Shown in pieces: positions 20,241 to 31,282 of a DNA stretch of 64,000 nucleotides. The stretch covers positions 426,306,270-426,370,269 of the forward strand of contig OX465595.1 of assembly GCA_950022295.1 (NCBI GenBank). The letters run 5' to 3'. How positions within the stretch are numbered: position 1 is the first letter of the stretch; each line of letters begins with the position of its first letter. The DNA is from Bromus sterilis (Eukaryota > Streptophyta > Magnoliopsida > Poales > Poaceae). The notes beneath the pieces are model-generated. The model saw only the letters and a program-made list of their open reading frames with translations. It ran no database searches and had not been told where the DNA came from. The position numbers were made by a program, and so were the translations under genes.

Positions 20241-21850
20241 AGACCTCGCTTGTCCCCAAGCGAATACTGAGCTCGGTAAACCTGTCCACAAGTTTAGAGA
20301 GTGAAGTGTCGATAAATAGAATACGGACAAGAATCATCAAGGTTCCTTCATCATACTCAAGCATCCTCAACAACAACCTCAACTCATAAGGCCCTCATGA
20401 GAAAATAATAACAATTATAATAAAAAGTAGGGCTGAGGAAACTCATCAAATTGTGGCAAACATAATATTGGTCAAAGGACAACTAAAAATAATTTGAAGC
20501 TTTTGAAAAAACATGTTAATAGTCATGAAGTGCAAATGCTAACACGAAGGAAGATGCTCGCTAGGCAAAAGCTTTCGCAAACAACTTACTTATCGAAAGA
20601 TAATGTCAACAAGGATATGGCATGGCAAAACTTAATGCAGCTCTTTATGGATGAATCCTCATCAACATCAAATGTTTGTTCTCTTAGGGAAAAGAAGGAA
20701 GTGGGAAAACTGACTCAACATGAAAGTGGAAGAAAGGCCTTGTTAAGGGCAAGCAGGGAAAACTCATGTGCTATCCTTAAATCAAACAGAATAAAAATAG
20801 ATTTTGGGGCGGTGCATAGTTTGTCAACGAATGCTAATAGATAGCTCAATTACTTCTCAAGATGGACAAGTTTCGAGGAACGGCTCCCAAGTGGGGACGA
20901 TCACATCCCCTTAATCTCCTTTGTTTATCACTGCCAAAGTTTCTGATTTCTCATAGACCAAGCGTGAAGGAGGGTTTGTTTGATATATTATCTTTCGAGC
21001 TGGGCGCACCCATGCCAGTTCCTCCTCGTATTATGGGTTTGCAGATTAGACATGCAATCCCGTGGTAAAACTTGTCCAACTTAAGAAGATCATGAATCAC
21101 CTACTACTTCCTCATGAGCTAAACAAGAGGCACAAAACAGGAGATTTTGAACATTTAAGGATAATGCATAAATTCTATACTTATAGGAGTGGTAGGGGAA
21201 TACCAGAATAAGAAGGTATGGTGGACTCACATGGAAGGTAAAGGTTTCAGGGTATGGATGCACAAGCAGAAATCCACTTGACAAAGAGTTTGGCTAGCAA
21301 AGGCTTTGAGAGAACAGACAATTGATGCTAATTTAGATGCAAAACATATAAGGCATAAACATTAAGGTAAGCATAACACATCAAGTTGTCTTCCTTGTCA
21401 ACATAACACTTCAAGCATAATAACATAAAGGTTTTGGCTAAGTCGCTACTTGAGAAAACATGCATGTTGTCAAGACCAAAGCTATGTTTGCCAAAATTTA
21501 AATAAAGTTTTCAAAGCCATACCTGATATAAGGTCAATACTCCCCATAAGAATCGTCATATGATGCCGATTGCGTGAAGAGAATACCGAGTGCAGCGAAG
21601 GAACCAATAGACTTCTCATTAATATTCCAATATAGACAACTCCACACTCACGGATACAATCTCTCCACAGACGGAGTGATAGACCTCAATGCAAACACCT
21701 ATTTCATTTAATAAACTTCCTAGACATGATACGACTCTACTTGACTCTAAAAGACTAAGATAGAGAAAAAGATACTGGTCACTCCCCCAAGCTTGGAACA
21801 AGCTGAGGGGATGCCATTACCCGAGGAGATTTTACTCCTCATTCTTGTTG
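20241..21850 (-). other. E2 3' untranslated region
   Basis: AT-rich internal DNA between ORF3 and the polypurine tract. A 116-codon plus-strand ORF (20494-20844) is antisense to the element and shows no domain, so I treat it as chance. Confidence 0.5.
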
Positions 21851-22299
21851 TTATTGATTCTTCAAATCTTTGATGACACGATGAAGGGTTTGGTTTTCCT
21901 TCTCCAAGATCTCCACTTGCACCTTTAGTACACGGAAATCTTCACACAGTTGATTGGTGATGCGGTAAGCTTCGGAGATGGTAGAAATTGTACGTTGATC
22001 TTGAAGTGTAGGGGCCATTCCTGAAAGGTTAAGAGAAAGATCATAATAAGGTTGGACACTCCCCACCATGATGGGGTTGCTTGATCTTCCTCCTTGTGTT
22101 GATGGACCCCCTGTTGTTGGGCGGTGATAATCTTGACTTCTTTCCTCACGGAACGCTCCATCTCCGCTCGCCTTGCAGCGATTTCTTCTTCTGTGGCCCA
22201 ATCCATGTATTTCCCTTGGTTGAGATCTTTCTGAACTTCACGTAGACGTCGTCCCATGAAGTCCTCTCCACTTGAGCCACAAGAAGACATCTCTAACAA
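21851..22299 (-). pseudogene. E2 ORF3, coiled-coil protein downstream of integrase, frameshifted
   Basis: It starts near 22299-22290 (MSSCGSSGEDFMGRRLREVQ, KDLNQGKYMDWATEEEIAAR, RAEMERSVRKEVKIITAQQQ). It shifts frame near 22085-22095 and continues as MAPTLQDQRTISTISEAYRI, then VLKVQVEILEKENQTLHRVI to a stop at 21851. The intact form would be about 150 residues with two helical, charged, coiled-coil-like segments. It lies where Athila elements carry an envelope-like gene, but I see no signal peptide or membrane segment, so it is not env. A regulatory or gag-accessory role is conceivable; function unknown. Confidence 0.55.
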
Positions 22300-22377
22300 T
22301 AGCTTTTTACCCTGGCAGAAACAGACTGAAGAGAAAACACACGAAATCGCGAGATACGTTGCCGGAACGATCCGGGT

Positions 22378-22515
22378 GAATATATAGCAAAAATTTCTGC
22401 AACAAAAGGAAGGTAACGAGCCAAAGTGGGGTAGGAGACGGACTCCTGGGTGCCCAGGCGGCCTCCCGGCGCGGCCAGGGGGTAGGGCGCGCCAGGGGGG
22501 CGCCTGGCCCCCCTA
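22378..22515 (-). promoter_or_regulatory. Internal promoter-like module before E2 ORF3
   Basis: In minus orientation a GC-rich block (22515-22442, with CCTGGCGCGCCC and CTGGCCGCGCCGGGAGG) precedes a TATA box CTATATATTC (about 22388-22378). This lies roughly 85 bases upstream of the ORF3 start. The same order, GC hairpin then TATA, forms the promoter of every related LTR in the window. Confidence 0.45.
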
Positions 22516-22629
22516 GAGCTCGTCTCCAGCTCCACTTAGGCCTCGAATTTTCCTAATTTTGCAAAAACTCATAATATCGAACTTTTATGGCGGTTCGCGA
22601 TGTTTCCCTACCGTAATACATACCTTTTC

Positions 22630-24320
22630 TTATTCTGCTTCCGTCGGTGTCTGAAACAGGGCTGCAACATGTTCTTCATGAGTTGTTGTGCGTACTATAT
22701 TTACATCAACATTGACGGGATCTCCCGCCATGTAATGCTTGAGTCTTTGCCCATTCAGAACTTGAGGTTTGGTGCCTTCAAAATAGTTAATCTTAATTGC
22801 ACCAGACTGGTAGACTTCTTCGATATGAAATGTCCCTTCCCACCTGGAAAGTAGTTTACCTGGAGAAAACCTGAAACTGGATCTAAACAATAAAACTTTA
22901 TCACCAACATTAAATTCACGTTTCAGAATCCTCCTATCATGCCACTTCTTTACCTTTTCCTTGAACATTTTAGCGCTCTCGTAAGCTTCACTTCTCCACT
23001 CATCTAGAGAATTCAAGTTCATGAGACGCTTTTCACCAGCTAACTTTGGGTCAGCATTAAGCTCTCTAACAGCCCAGAAAGCTTTGTGTTCTAACTCTAA
23101 TGGCAAATGGCAAGCCTTGCCATAGACCATTTTATAGGGAGACATGCCCATGGAGTTTTTGTAAGCAGTTCTATACGCCCACAAAGCATCTCCTAACTTG
23201 CTTGACCAGTCTTTCCTATTTCTGTTAACTGTCTTTTGCAAGATCAACTTGATCTCTCTATTGGTGAGCTCAACTTGCCCACTAGTTTGAGGGTGGTACG
23301 GTGACGCAATTCTATGATTGACATCATACTTGGCTAAAGCTTTTCTAAAAGCTCCATGCGTGAAGTGTGATCCTCCATCAGTCATGAGATACCTAGGTAC
23401 ACCAAACCTAGGGAAAATTACATCTTTGAGCATTTTCAAAGATGTTTTGTGATCAACACTCTCAGTGGGGATTGCTTCAACCCACTTGGTCACATAATCA
23501 ACAGCAACTAATATGTGAGTGTACTTGTGCGAAGAAGGAAAAGGACCCATAAAATCAAAACCCCAGCAATCAAAAGGCTCAATCACTAGTGAGTAATTCA
23601 TAGGCATCTCATTCCTCCTATTAATATTACCAACTCTCTGACATTTATCACAGGCTAAAACATAATTTCTAGCATCTTTAAAGAGAGTAGGCCAATAAAA
23701 ACCTGATTGGAGAACCTTATGTGCGGTCCTCTCACCGGCTTGATGTCCTCCGTAGGGACTATCGTGACATTGCTTGAGAATGTCCTTCTGCTCGTGTTCC
23801 GGTACGCATCTTCTCACGATCCCGTCCGGACCTTCTTTGAAAAGATGAGGGTCATCCCAAAAGTAATGCCTCAAATCATGGAAGAACTTCTTCCTTTGCT
23901 GAAATGTTAAACCTGGAGGCAAATACTTTGCAACGATAAAATTAGCATAATCTGCAAACCAAGGATCGGAAAGAGATTGTACTTTAACAACGGAAAGTTG
24001 TTCGTCTGGAAAACTGTCGTTGACTAGGATGGGATCATGCGGTATATCTTTCATCCTTGAAAGATTGTCCGCTACAGGGTTGTCTGCTCCTTTTCTATCA
24101 ACAATCTGCAAATCAAATTCTTGAAGGAGAAGTACCCATCTGATGAGCCTTGGTTTGGCATCCTTCTTCGTCATAAGATACTTAATGGCAGCATGGTCAG
24201 TATGAATAATAGCTTTAGAATCAACAATATACTGCCTAAACTTATCACAAGCAAACACTACTGCTAAGAATTCCTTCTCAGTAGTAGCATAATTCTTTTG
24301 AGCACTATCAAGGGTCTTAC
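22630..24320 (-). pseudogene. E2 pol, C-terminal half: RNase H end and integrase
   Basis: The frame resumes after the CACTA insertion (SKTLDSAQKNYATTEKEFLA) with RNase H motifs (IIHTDHAAIKYL, DNPVADNLSRM). Then comes integrase: the zinc-binding HHCC (CHDSPYGGH ... CDKCQRVG), and a DDE core with FDFMGPF, YLMTDGGSHF and SGQVELTNREIK. A C-terminal domain contains VGDKVLLFRS, KLLSRWEGTF and INYFEGTKPQVLNGQRLKHY. No internal stop is seen. It would cut LTR ends and insert the cDNA. It is separated from RT by 11.6 kb of CACTA. Confidence 0.9.
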
Positions 24321-24323
24321 TAG

Positions 24324-24540
24324 CACTAGTAGAAAAAGGCCCATTTGTCCCGGTTACAGAGGGCCTTCTGTTCCGGTTCTGGAACCGGGACTAAAGGGTC
24401 GTTACTAATGCCCAAAACCTTTAGTCCCGGTTCGCTTACGAACCGGTACAGATGGGACTCCACGTGGCCTCTGCGGCTTGCCTGGGCAGGAGGGCCTTTT
24501 GTCCCGGTTGGTAGCACCAACCGGGACCAAAATGCCTCCA
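24324..24540. repeat. CACTA left terminus with subterminal repeats
   Basis: The 13-bp terminal repeat is followed by alternating direct and inverted copies of CCGGTT/AACCGG (for example at about 24346, 24373, 24388, 24426 and 24500), several as snap-back pairs such as CCGGTTGGTAGCACCAACCGG. These are candidate TNPA-type binding sites. Confidence 0.8.
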
Positions 24541-24863
24541 CGCGTCAGCAGTTCCGTGTCTGGGGGGTTTTTTTTGAGAGGGGGGATGGGGTTTTGTAGG
24601 GTTAATTTAGGGGTTTCATATATTGTAGCTAATAGAGAGAGGTGTCCTCTCTTATCTCCGTGCTTGGTCGATGCTACGTACTATACGTATACAGAGGACT
24701 CGACATGCTAGCTAGTAAGCAAATGAAGGAATTAAACCATTAAGTACAGAAGATCGTCATGAACATATACAGAGAGAAGTGAGATTGTTCGAACAACAAG
24801 TTTTCGTATATCTATCCGACGCTACTGGCTACATATATACAATATAAGATCTCTTACAATACC

Positions 24864-27800
24864 CTAACATCTGAAATCAAGTTCCATATGGTATTCTCCC
24901 TCTTTCCTGATGACTTGTTCAAGAAAGAATCCCGCCAATTCCTCTTGAATTGCTATTATGCGATCTTGTGGTAGGAGTTCTTCCTGCAGCTCCCAATGCT
25001 AATTCGAAGAAGGGGGTAAATACATATATGTGAATGAAACTCAACACAAATGATGGTAATAAAATAAAATTGTGAATATTATTGCTTACGCACATCAAAA
25101 TCTTTTTTACAGTAGCCGCCCTGCTTAGAGATCGTAGCGTTGTAGATGTACTCGCATACGTAGTATCCACAAAGATTAGTCCCTTCTTGCTGCCACAACC
25201 ACTTTACGAGAAATAGAGGTCAATCAAACTGATAATCAAGCATTATATAAATGGTATTGATGAAACTAGCTAGAATCAAATTAATGGGAGATGCGCGGAA
25301 CTAGCTAGTAGTACTTACTTTCGGGCGTGTAAATTCCAGCTCCTTCGGCAGCCCCGGAGATTTTGTGGTGAACGTTATCCAAACCCTGCCAGACATAGAA
25401 AATAATTATTACCTAATATCAGGAAATGAACAAAGTTTCCGAAATGCTGCGATAATGATCGATTGCACTTACTTCTTAAGCATTTCAGTGACTATCGCAT
25501 ACGTCTTGGGATCTTTTCGTCTTGAGTCTAACACGGTTACTAGTCCCTCCTCAAGCTTAATCTCTAGGAGAATAAAGTGGAAGCTGCGCACGCATGCATA
25601 ACTCATCAATTACATTACTATAACCTCGAGTAAATAAAGGAAAACCGAATATGCATAGTATAACACTCACTCGAAGTTGTAAGGAAAGATTATTTTTTGT
25701 TTGTTTTTATGTTGAAGCAACGATTGTAGCAAGTTGGCCTCGGCTTGTTTGGGATTATTTTCCATCTCCCATTCATCAAAGAGATTTAGGTTAATGAACC
25801 CAATATTATAGATTTCTCTTTGCTTGCATTCGATGATCTTCAATCTGCATGATATAGTGAATTATATATATCTACATGCAATGAAAGAGCTGAGCTATAT
25901 ATAGAGAGTTAATTAAAGAAGTAGTACTTACAGACAGTAGCAAGTGACGATTACTTTATCGATGGCCATTGCATTGTAAAGCTGGAATAACTCCTCAAAT
26001 GGAACACACAACATGTCAATTCCAAGGAGGTCGTGCTTGTCTTTAACCATAAGCAACACATTATCCAACCCAGAGTTCTTGCAGGTGTCCATGTACCACT
26101 CATGGAAACTTTGCATCATCGTTGGTAGCTGTTGATCAGGTCTAACGAGAGGATACCCGTGCCGGAATTTGAGTTCGTCCACCTCGAGTCGATCAAATTG
26201 TATATCGTCTGGCAGGTAATCACCAGGATTGGTACCGGGCACCATCCCGGCCGGCAGATTTGCGACGACGATATCACTAGACACCTGCAGCGGGGGCACA
26301 ATTGTTTCGCCTGTTCGCCGAGCTGGGGAATTTTTTCCCTCTTGCAATTTGTTGTTCTCTCTTTTGGTCAGCTGCAGTGCTTCCGGACCGGCGCGTTTCT
26401 TGCACTTTCTTTTTAAGAGCGCGTACATGGTTGTCATCCAGCGGAGCCGGTGCTGGTCGCTTCAGGGCATCCAAAGTGCGCTTCAATTTCACCTCATCTA
26501 TCTTCTCCTTCGGAGGTGGATTTTTCTTTTTAAAAAAGGCATCCACTTCGCCTTTAGAGATCTTCGCGCTTTCCTCATCTCTCCTCTCGTATGGTAACGG
26601 CTCAAGAGGCTTGAGAGATGATGGACCGTATTGGAATCGCCTCCCACCACTGGTTGTACTGCTAGACGCCGGAGCGACGACTGCTCTCTTCTGCTTTTGC
26701 TGACGAGGCGGAGGAGGAGACGGGCTGCTCGGACGCGCCGACGCAGGCGAAGAAGGAGGCAGAGGAGGAGGCGGAGACAGGCTGCTCGGACGCGCCGACG
26801 CAGGCGGAGAAGGAGGCGGAGGAGGAGGCGGGCCCTTACTCGTCGGAGGAGGAGGCGGGCCCTTACTCGTCGAAGGAGGAGGCGGGCCCTTACTCGCCGG
26901 AGGAGGAGGAGGAGGCGTAGGTGCCGTCCAGTTCGGAAGCTTGATGAATTCCTTCGTCCATAGACATGAAGTCCTCAGAGCATTCTGCAGGAGATTTTCC
27001 CCTTCGCCGGTAGGGTAGTCAAGCTCGACCTCCTCATATCCCTCCATTATTTCATCGACCATCACAACAGCATAGCCTTGTGGAATCGGAAGACAGTGAA
27101 AAGTTCCGTTGGGTCGAGGAGGTACAACATGGCCGATAGCCACCGTGGGTTTGAATTGCATCAATTGCTTCTTAAGGTGGCATTCTTGAGACTCCGTGAT
27201 TTCATCCACGGGGTACCTGGAAGCCGTCAAATCAGGTTGCGCAATGACCTCGGTGGAAGCCACGCTGCTTCTCCGCTGAGATGGCGGGCTAGCTTCTAGG
27301 GTAGCTTCGTCAGCTCGATGCCTCTCCTCTAGCGCTTGTACTCTTGCATGCAGGTTCTGTATTTCGCTTTGGTCCTGTTTCCTCTTCCTCTCCCTGCTTT
27401 TGTAACCGCCTGCATCGGGAAACCCATGCTTCCACGGAAGGGAGCCTGCCGTGCCTCGTGTTCGTCCTGGGTGCTCAGGATTCCCGAGGGCCATTGTGAG
27501 CTCGTCGTTCTCTCTGTTGGGAACGAACGTCCCTGCCTCCGTTTGGGCGATTAACTCCTCAAGCTTGGTGATCGGTACTCTCAGTTGTTCGTTCGTCCAA
27601 AAGCACTTCCCTGTTTCGGGGTGCAAGGTTCCCCCAACCCCGAAGAACCAATTCCTTGCACGCTCTGGCCAGTTCAATGTCCTTGGTACGATCCCTTTGT
27701 CAAGAAGGTCCTTTTCAGCCTTCTCCCACAACAGTCGGGCTTTGTGGTAGCCACCTGACCCCGTGCAATGGTGATGCTTCTTCTTTGCAGCATTTAGTTT

Positions 27801-28666
27801 GTTTATCGCTGACATCTTCTTACTCTTCTCCGATGTCTTGTGGGCCACAAATGCGGGCCACTGTTCTCTTATCTTCTCAAATCGGCCGGTGAATGTTAGA
27901 GTCTTCTCTTTGTCGACAAACGTTGTTTTTAACTCATTCTTCCACCTCCTGAATAGCTCTGCCATCTTCTTAAGAGCATGAGTCTTGATCTTTTGCTCTG
28001 TAACTGGTTTTTCCGGACACTCCTCTTCCGGTAGGGTGAAATTTGCCTTCAGCGCGGTCCAAAGATCATCTTTCTGTCTATCGGTGACAAAAGACACTTC
28101 AGGGTCTCCGGCCTTCGGTTTATTCCATTGCTGGATGCTGATCAGGATCATGTCCCTAACAAGAACCCCGCACTGAGCAGAAAATGCATCTTTGGTCCGG
28201 CTGGGTGCAATCGGTTGGCCATCTCTATTGATGTCGGTGATCGTGAACCTTTCATCCGGGCGTAACTTTTTCTTTGGGCCTCGTCTCGTTACCGACGTTT
28301 GGCTCGATCCGGATACGGAGGGCTAGAAAAGAAGAAAGAAGGGAGTTAATATGTGTACACAGTCCAAAACAATTAATGCATCAATTAGCTAGTCAGCACA
28401 GGCTTAATTATTATATATACCACGACGGACTTTCCAACAACTCCTTCCTCCGTTCGCTCACAAGAGCCATCATAAGCATGTCCTTCCACCTCCATTGTCC
28501 GATCATCGGAGCCTGCTTCACCCTCTTCTTGCAGACCATCGGTGCCGTTCAGAAATTGGAAGACATCACCTCCTACCCGGATGATGTCGCCCACCAACAA
28601 CGGTCCTTCGCGTATGATTTCCCCCAACATCTCTTCTTGTTCTAAGTTTCTTTGACGACCGTCCAT
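24864..28666 (-). pseudogene. CACTA gene 2: Transposase_24-like protein fused to a Ulp1-type cysteine protease
   Basis: Seven exons with consistent phases: 28666-28421, 28322-25932, 25844-25671, 25583-25473, 25385-25319, 25201-25094, 24998-24864 (stop 24866-24864). The product would be about 1076 residues. Exon 2 holds a Transposase_24-like region (YHKARLLWEKAEKDLLDKGI, CFWTNEQLRVPITKLEELIA), then coiled coil, GYAVVMVDEIMEGYEEVELD (DUF8039-like) and a long poly-Pro tract. Exons 3-7 form a C48 (Ulp1/SUMO-protease) fold: catalytic His in FHFILLEI, Asp in TVLDSRR, and Gln and Cys in WQQEGTNLCGYYVCEYI, ending IQEELAGFFLEQVI. The triad looks complete. An extra base in the A6 run (T at 26331-26336) breaks exon 2, and phase arithmetic agrees with exactly one base too many. 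The exon 6 donor is GTGCGT, a weak site chosen for phase. Confidence 0.8.
26700..26925 (-). repeat. Proline-rich repeat tract in CACTA gene 2
   Basis: Repeated GGAGGAGG-type units encode runs such as SKGPPPPP (three copies) and SPPASARPSS (two copies). The tract links the N-terminal domain to the protease. The Arg-rich plus-strand ORF over it is a shadow. Confidence 0.8.
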
Positions 28667-28893
28667 AGTTTCTGCAAAATATTAATTACAACATGACACT
28701 TAATATACAAACATGATATATATAGCATGGATATATTAGTGTGCCAAACATACAAGTTTTGCCGAAAAACATGGGGGCATGTGTTGACACCAGTTTTTGG
28801 CACGACAATAAATCTATATAAGATGGCGCCCTGAGCCAAACATGGGGGCATGATGAAGCCATGGATTTCTTCAATACTTTCACACAAGGCACT

Positions 28894-29006
28894 ACCCTAG
28901 TTCCCGACTATCGACCCCTCGGTGACCCTCGACCCTCTACCCTAGTTCCCGACCATCGACCCCTCGGTGACCCTCGACCCTTTACCCTAGTTTCCGACCA
29001 TCGACT
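28894..29006. repeat. 45-bp tandem repeat, about 2.5 copies
   Basis: ACCCTAGTT units start at 28894, 28939 and 28984 (period 45), containing TCGACCCCTCGGTGACCCTC. The third copy is cut short. Confidence 0.9.
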
Positions 29007-29149
29007 TGGTAAATTTGGGTGGCCTCGGCGACGCTTTACAAATGGTGTTTTGGCTCTTGAGAGTCCGGTACTTCTAAAGTTATTCAAATTGCTCAAGTTT
29101 GTATACACCATTATTGCAACAATGAATACATAAATATTTTTTTTAATTT

Positions 29150-29860
29150 TTCAACATTTGTAAAGTACATAAGTTTCTGGAATTTCTGATTTAAATTAAA
29201 TCATTTAAGCTTTATTGTGTCATGCATGCGTCATGCTGACGCAAGGGGGGTTGACTGGTCCAACTGACCAGTGGGGCCCTCTGGTCAGTCACTGGGTCTT
29301 AATCCCTCTGTTAAATTAAACCGGCTGGTTTAATTAGGCATTATGGCCCACATGTCAGTGGCTTGGGGGGGGGGGGGTTAGCAGGGGGATTAGGGGCTGG
29401 CCGGCGGCATGACACCGGTGCCACTGTGCGCGGCGGCGCCCTCCCGGAGTCGAGCTCCCGGGCACGGGGAAGGCACCCGCAGGTAGCCCGCGGCCTCCCG
29501 CAGGTAGCCCGCGACCACGGCGACGAGCCTGGCAGTGGCCGGAGCTCTGTCCACAGCGGGAAGGCGAAGGAGAGCGCGGGGAGGAGCGCTGGGAGGGGGA
29601 AACGAGGCGGTGGCTCACCCAGAACGCAACGACGACGGGCGCGGGCGGTGGCGACGGCGACGGAGGGGGCGGCGGGCGGCGTCAGTGTCGTCTCCGGCGT
29701 CGTCGGGGGCGGTGGGCGGCGTCGGGGCAGCCTGACGTCTTCGGTGTCGTCTCCGGCGGGTGCGACGGGGGCGGCGGCGGAGGTTGGGCAGCCTGACGGC
29801 GTCGGTTTCGTCTCCGGCATCGTCAGGGGAAATGGCGAGATTTAGAACTGAAAATTTACA
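29150..29860 (+). repeat. Fragment resembling a Tekay-type LTR inside the CACTA element
   Basis: The order of TTCTGGAATT, GATTTAAAT-like text, a TGCTGACG block, TTGACTGGTCCAACTGACCAG, GGGGCCC, TTAATCCCTCTGTT, TTAATTAGG, GCCCA, GTCAGTGGCT and a long GC-rich tail parallels E4's LTR at about 49930-50900. The sequence is clearly diverged. No LTR termini are visible, so it is either a captured fragment or a shared low-level motif set. Confidence 0.4.
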
Positions 29861-29876
29861 AGTGCCTTTTATATAC

Positions 29877-30115
29877 CCAGAGTATTGGTACCGGTTCTTG
29901 CAAACAACCGGGACCAATTCCCCCCTTTAGTACCGGTTGATGACACCAACCGGGACCAAAGGTTTTTTTCAGCAGCCGAAAAGGCGGCAAACAGAGACCT
30001 TTGGTTCCGGTTGGTGCCACCAACCGGGACTAAAGGGGGGCACTGGTCCCGGTTGGTGGCACGAACCGGTACCAATGCTCCCCTTTAGTTCCGGTTTGTG
30101 CCACCAACCGGAACC
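29877..30115. repeat. Internal cluster of CACTA subterminal-type repeats
   Basis: At least nine CCGGTT or AACCGG units in alternating orientation, several as snap-back pairs (CCGGTTGGTGCCACCAACCGG). The text is like the two ends of the element but sits in its middle. One more pair lies at 30692-30715. Confidence 0.8.
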
Positions 30116-30770
30116 AAACGCCTTGCGCCGCGGAGCGGTGGGATGTTTAGTCCCACCTCGCTAGCCGAGGGAGCGCTCGAGCGGTTTATAAGCGCTGCTG
30201 TGCGTACCGTCTCGAGCTCCTCTCAACTGCAGGCTTCCGAGCCTAATCTGGTACTACTTGCCTGTGGGCCTGTTGGGCCTATTGCGGGCCTGAATCTTGG
30301 CCCATGGTTGGGTTTCTAGTCGTATTCAGGCCGTGGTGGCCCAATAGGTGGCATTTTTTTTCTTTTTTCCAGTTTTTTGTTTTCTTTTTTGCTTTATTTA
30401 ATTTTCCAGTTTCTAGCACTACAAATGAACTCCGAAAATGTTGAAACTTGGCATGGTATCATCATTTGACCCACATAGCATGTGCTAAAAAGTTGAGAGG
30501 GTTACGACAAAATCTGGATAGTGGAGGTTGGCTTTGCGCGTGCTTTTAACCTCACCCGGGTCTGAATCCCACCAATCAGGAAGAAGTACACGGATCGTGT
30601 GTTTCTTTTAAGCGCTTGTGAGTCGTTGGATCCGGCTTGTGAGTCGTTGGATCTGGGAACCGGCCTGTACACAGTTAAGGTCTCGCGCTAGTACCGGTTT
30701 GTGCTAGCAACCGGGGTTAAAGGGGCACACGACCCCTATATATATCCCACCTCTTGGACACTTGGTGTGT

Positions 30771-31169
30771 ACGAATACAAATCATTCGGATTGGCCTGCA
30801 TACGCCCAACGGTGCATTTGATGTGCGGGCACTCACGAGCCACAGTTGGGTTGTATGCAGGCGAAACCGTGTGTTTTGTTGATATATCTAGAAATCCTTC
30901 AGTTCATCGACCAAATACAAATCATTCGGATTGGCCTGCATACGCCCAACGGTGCTTTTGATGTGCGGGCACTCACGAGCCACAGTTGGGCTGTATGCAG
31001 GCGAAACCGTGTGTTTTGTTGATATATCTAGAAATCCTTCAGTTCATCGACCAAATACAAATCATTCGGATTCCCTGCATACAACCCGACGGTGCATTTG
31101 ATATGCGGGCACTCACGAGCCACAGTCGGGCTGTATGCAGGAGAACCGTGTGTTTTGTTGATCTATCTA
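30771..31169. repeat. 140-bp tandem repeat, nearly three copies
   Basis: ATCATTCGGATT recurs at 30781, 30921 and 31061, a period of 140. Each unit includes GTGCGGGCACTCACGAGCCA and GAAACCGTGTGTTTTGTTGA. The array lies just past the TNPD stop codon. Confidence 0.9.
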
Positions 31170-31282
31170 CAAAGGGATTTCATTTTTTTGAACTTATTTG
31201 AAATCCAGACTTTTTGTGTGTTCAAAATGAACCATTCAAAGCCACATCATCAATTTTCAACCATTTCTGACTTCATCTGTCT

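Larger units (their letters stand above)
28667..31282. other. CACTA internal spacer between the two large genes
   Basis: 2.6 kb without a gene. It holds 45-bp repeats (28894-29006), a gypsy-LTR-like fragment (29150-29860), an internal cluster of subterminal-type repeats (29877-30115) and a 140-bp tandem array (30771-31169). The upstream region of gene 2 (28667-28890) includes no obvious TATA box. Confidence 0.6.

Noticed and set aside
20494..20844. 116-codon plus-strand ORF in E2
   Set aside because: It is antisense to the element in its 3' untranslated region and has no family I recognise.
24321..24326. E2 pol ending at 24258 as a separate gene start
   Set aside because: The frame continues upstream to the CACTA junction and rejoins RT when the CACTA is removed.
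26631..26963. Arg-rich plus-strand ORF
   Set aside because: It is the antisense shadow of the poly-Pro tract of CACTA gene 2.
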